A stretch of 64,000 nucleotides of DNA from JAEUJZ01 sp964460115 (GTDB lineage: Bacteria > Myxococcota_A > Polyangia > Palsa-1104 > JAEUJZ01): NCBI GenBank assembly GCA_964460115.1, contig CAYWPR010000010.1:55275-119274 (forward strand), in the 5' to 3' direction. The translations under genes were made by a program, and so were the position numbers. This document shows positions 61,667-64,000 of the stretch, one piece after another (position 1 is the stretch's first letter; each line of letters starts with the position of its first letter). Below the pieces are notes generated by a model, which worked only from the letters and a program-made list of their open reading frames with translations, searched no databases and had not been told where the DNA came from.

Positions 61667-61851
61667 TAGTACGACTTGGTCACTTTGCGGATGTCTCGAG
61701 GACGAATCCAGCCGGAGCAGATGGCGAGCGCGCCCGGAGTGACCGACCGAGCCGTAGCCGTAGCTACGGCGACCGAGGGAACGAGGACGTAAGCCGCCAG
61801 ATGCCCGGCTGGTTCGGCGGCAGTAATCCGCAAAGTGACCAAGTCGTACTA
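61667..61851. mobile_element. MITE-like element with perfect 26-bp terminal inverted repeats
   Basis: TAGTACGACTTGGTCACTTT and six further bases (61667-61692) occur as an exact inverted copy at 61826-61851. The element is 185 bp, including a TA at each end that could be a target duplication of the IS630/Tc1 type. The interior holds further inverted partial matches (GAATCCAGCCGG against CCGGCTGGTTC) and a central CCGTAGCTACGG palindrome, so the whole RNA could fold. No transposase is encoded; mobility would need a helper elsewhere in the genome. Confidence 0.6.
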
Positions 61852-62238
61852 GGCGCAGTTACTTCTGCGACGGCCGAATTCGAGGGGCACAGCGCGAAGG
61901 CCAGGGCAAGCGACGTTCGTACTCACACTGCGGCATTCGAAACAAATGTTGGCAAGCGACCGTATCATCGAATGGCGAAAGGCTTTGGCTGCAAGTCGTC
62001 AGATAAATTTCTTCGCGACTCCAATCGTTTGTGTCGATTTCAATGATGGCTCGTTGCGAAAACCGGTCTTCGCCGCCTCGACCAAGGCAAACGCTGGACA
62101 CTTTTTCAGAAGCGTCCTCCGCGTTCGCCTTGCTCATACATTTATTCAGAAAGGGTCGTTTGCCATCGCAGATGGCCATTTGTTACAACTCCTAGACAAG
62201 GCATTTTAGTCCGTTTTGGTATCGAGCGGACAAGCGTT
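61852..62238. other. Region without a recognisable gene
   Basis: About 390 bp right of the MITE-like element. Short open frames exist on both strands (for example 61946-62209 plus and 61859-62179 minus), but none has a good ribosome binding site or a recognisable domain. It may be decayed coding or insertion-derived DNA. Confidence 0.35.
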
Positions 62239-62628
62239 TTAGGGGTTTTTCGCAGCCGCGTTTTCCACCGTGATCTCGATAAACGCCGTGCTTTTTCCGA
62301 GCAGTTTGCCGAAAAAACGTCCGGCGCGACGCAAAAGGCCATACTTAGCGTTTAGCGCCGCATCGCTGCGCGCCGATTCGGACTCATCGACAAGGAGCGC
62401 TTGGCCTTCATACCAAGGTCCAAGGATTTGGCTGCCGCTGGCATTGCAAATCGCGACCCGAACGCGAGGATTTTGGCGAATGCGTTTGACTTTGTGGCTG
62501 CTCGGAGAAGTGGCCATCACCAGTTTGCCATCAAGCGGCGCGGCCCACATTGGTGTACGAACACCGCTGCCGTCTTTGCGAAACGTCTCTAAACTGACGT
62601 ACTTGCCGTGATCTAAAGGAGTGCCCAT
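62239..62628 (-). CDS. PPOX-class (pyridoxamine 5'-phosphate oxidase-like) flavin/F420-binding protein
   Basis: A 129-residue split-barrel protein. The family core is KYVSLETFRKDGSGVRTPMW, then AAPLDGKLVMATSPSSHKVK, RIRQNPRVRVAICNASGSQI and YEGQALLVDE. This layout is typical of PPOX-class F420- or FMN-dependent oxidoreductases that act on small cofactors or peptides. The segment KRIRQNPRVRVA is the usual phosphate-binding region. The ATG at 62628 is preferred over the GTG at 62634. It is monocistronic; no F420-related gene is visible nearby. Confidence 0.8.
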   Translation of the reverse strand: MGTPLDHGKYVSLETFRKDGSGVRTPMWAAPLDGKLVMATSPSSHKVKRIRQNPRVRVAICNASGSQILGPWYEGQALLVDESESARSDAALNAKYGLLRRAGRFFGKLLGKSTAFIEITVENAAAKNP

Positions 62629-63093
62629 GCACACAGCGTAGCACAGGCCTCTTCATTTCGACCACAGGTGAAGCTTCGACGAGTGATGCGGTTCTTGTTT
62701 GTGAACCGAGTCACTTTTGGCGAGGTAGGCCGAGAAAACCTGCGTTCACGCATCGAATGAAATGTCCAGGCTTTCATCTTCACCTGGACGCGCAGCGCAT
62801 GCTGGTCGCCGATTTTCGATTCTTCCGGACGGCGCGCACCTGTTTACGTGCAGTACCGGCAGAGCCAAGTTGTGGCCTCTTGATGAACAGACACCCCTAA
62901 GTGTTTTCCCATGGAAAGGATGCTGTTTCAACAAGCCGTAACGCCTGAGGGCAGCGCGGTACTTGGGAATGTGCAAGGAGAAGTCTCTTTTGTGCGCCTG
63001 GAAGGCCATTCCTCAACTCTGGCCGTGGACTGCAGCCGAAACTTTGCCGTCGTTTAGGCCTTGTCCACGGACACAAGCGAAGCAGAGAGAAGG
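62629..63093. other. Region without a recognisable gene
   Basis: About 465 bp between the PPOX-type gene and the coiled-coil gene. The minus-strand frame at 62746-63009 (87 codons) has no recognisable domain and is doubtful. One exact dyad, GTCCAGG (62764-62770) / CCTGGAC (62783-62789), is present. No promoter or RNA gene was identified. Confidence 0.35.
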
Positions 63094-64000
63094 CTATTTG
63101 CCGCTAGATGAAGAAGGATCCGCGGATTTACCAGCCGGTTTGCCACTCAATGCATCGGCCAGCGCCGGCACAAAGCGCGTTCCGCCGATGACTTCTTTTA
63201 AAATCTCACCGGCCTCTTTGCCGCGAAATAGGGATACCAAATTCATGTTGCGCGCGACCTCGCCAAGCAGCGCCTTGTCTCCGAGCGCGGTTAGTGCTTC
63301 CACAAGCTGCGGCTGAACGGCCGTGCGCTCTGCCACTGCGGCGCTAGATTGCGCCTGAAGCAAGCTAATCTCCAGGCCGCGCAGTCGGCTTTGGTGCTCC
63401 ACTTCTTCCTGATGCAAAGTCATATTGGCAGTGGCTTTGGCGCTTGCCTGTTTGGTCAGCGTTTCGATCTGGGCATTCACCAGCATTGCTTCGCGCGCGA
63501 TGCGCAATTGCGCTTCATGGGCTTCGCGCTCGGCCAAAAGCTTCATTTGTTCTTCGGCCAAAAGCTCGCGCTCGCGCAGCTCGGCAAGCTGCGCTTCATG
63601 TTTGAGCCGCCGCACCAAATCGGCAAGCTGCGCTTCACGCTGCCGCGCCGCCAAAGCCAATTCAAGCTGCTTTCGCTCAATGTCCGCGCGCAATTGGGCG
63701 GAAGCAAATTTCTCAGTCGCCTGACGGTCGCCAATGGCCAAGGTCACCGATTCCCGCTGCACGCTGCGCATCAGTTCGGCAATGACGCTGTCTTCGATGT
63801 CTGCTTGCAGAATTTCGACCTCGGTCACAAGCATGCTGTTTTCGGCAAAAAATCGCCCTTTGCGCCCTTCACTGCCTTCCGTTCTTGGCCCCAAAATGGT
63901 GTCACGCAGCACTTGCGAAATTTGCGGCCACAACAAAGACAGCGCCATCGTCCGCGTTTTGCTGCGCACAATCGATCGAAGATGCTCGCACATCACCTGG
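63094..64000 (-). CDS. C-terminal part of a coiled-coil, band-7/flotillin-like protein (truncated by window)
   Basis: The frame stays open past the right edge, so the N-terminus is outside the window; the visible part is about 301 residues. After a short globular stretch (ALSLLWPQISQVLRDTILGP, then LVTEVEILQADIEDSVIAEL) there is a long, highly charged coiled coil from about residue 80 to 200, rich in Glu/Arg/Ala/Leu (QREAQLADLVRRLKHEAQLA). A helical region with LVEALTALGDKALLGEVARN and a Gly/Ser end follow. This order is typical of the second half of SPFH/flotillin-like membrane scaffolds, but the SPFH domain itself is not visible, so the call is tentative. Confidence 0.5.
   Translation of the reverse strand, partial: QVMCEHLRSIVRSKTRTMALSLLWPQISQVLRDTILGPRTEGSEGRKGRFFAENSMLVTEVEILQADIEDSVIAELMRSVQRESVTLAIGDRQATEKFASAQLRADIERKQLELALAARQREAQLADLVRRLKHEAQLAELRERELLAEEQMKLLAEREAHEAQLRIAREAMLVNAQIETLTKQASAKATANMTLHQEEVEHQSRLRGLEISLLQAQSSAAVAERTAVQPQLVEALTALGDKALLGEVARNMNLVSLFRGKEAGEILKEVIGGTRFVPALADALSGKPAGKSADPSSSSGK

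Noticed and set aside
61594..62046. 150-codon frame running through the MITE-like element
   Set aside because: Most of it is the inverted-repeat element; Arg/Ser-rich, no domain, no convincing start.
62746..63009. 87-codon minus-strand frame
   Set aside because: No recognisable domain, no ribosome binding site and atypical composition (His/Arg/Pro-rich); left as unassigned region.
1..64000. CRISPR arrays, rRNA or tRNA genes, prophage and complete insertion sequences
   Set aside because: No regularly spaced repeats, RNA gene cores, phage structural genes or transposase motifs were seen on either strand.

Overview
The window reads as a chromosomal segment of a Myxococcota-type (former deltaproteobacterial) bacterium with fairly high GC. 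The main lineage markers are a TIGR02265/DUF2378 protein (49062-49640), a very large secreted metallopeptidase ending in a MYXO-CTERM-like tail (34668-38582), three Hanks-type Ser/Thr kinases with myxobacterial architectures (23268-25421, 39478-43419, 50374-51825) and several TPR lipoproteins. No rRNA, tRNA, CRISPR array, prophage or complete insertion sequence was seen.

Layout. 1-2299: the tail of a Pro/Ala-rich membrane-anchored protein, a GNAT acetyltransferase and a class I methyltransferase. 1619-5842 (minus): a tight run of FAD oxidoreductase, AI-2E-type exporter, PaaG-like crotonase and methyltransferase. 6049-8274: a TPR-tailed methyltransferase and a 2TM protein. 8403-12331 (plus): amidase, a homologue of sterol isomerase ERG2/sigma-1 receptor, and a NodU/CmcH carbamoyltransferase, likely one operon. 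12336-20245: MazG, a TPR lipoprotein, DUF2071, MlaC-like and TolC-like proteins, a small ORF and a FIST protein. 20365-30469: a glutaredoxin-fold protein without its cysteine, a flavin monooxygenase, PurD, a zinc-ribbon kinase, an MFS exporter, an outer-membrane protein and FolD. 30518-34555: M13 peptidase, phytoene synthase and a CinA-type domain. 34668-43945: M36 peptidase, a 1313-residue kinase/AAA/TPR regulator and a Bor-like lipoprotein. 43961-48048: two MacB-type permeases with no ATPase beside them, a broken PAS/STAS gene and a DUF2236 protein. 48345-52498: a secreted hypothetical protein, DUF2378, HNH nuclease, PEGA kinase and TPR partner. 52508-61381: an RND efflux operon followed upstream by an NtrC-type two-component pair. 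61382-64000: a MITE-like element, a PPOX-fold oxidoreductase and the end of a band-7-like protein.

The most coherent system is 52508-61568. The membrane-fusion, RND and outer-membrane genes are preceded by a sigma-54 promoter (58399-58414) and a large dyad (58455-58496). The histidine kinase/response regulator operon next to it has its own sigma-54 promoter (61475-61490) and a related dyad (61532-61568). Both dyads lie about 68-69 bp from their promoters, centre to centre. The regulator carries the GAFTGA loop needed to contact sigma-54. I read this as an autoregulated, sigma-54-dependent envelope-stress or efflux circuit. The second notable item is the bacterial ERG2/sigma-1 homologue at 9922-10482, which keeps both key acidic residues.

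Genes are closely packed. Three convergent pairs share interlocked stop codons, and several same-strand pairs overlap by four bases. Starts were moved inward from the longest ORF where a signal peptide, Shine-Dalgarno sequence or family N-terminus supported it.
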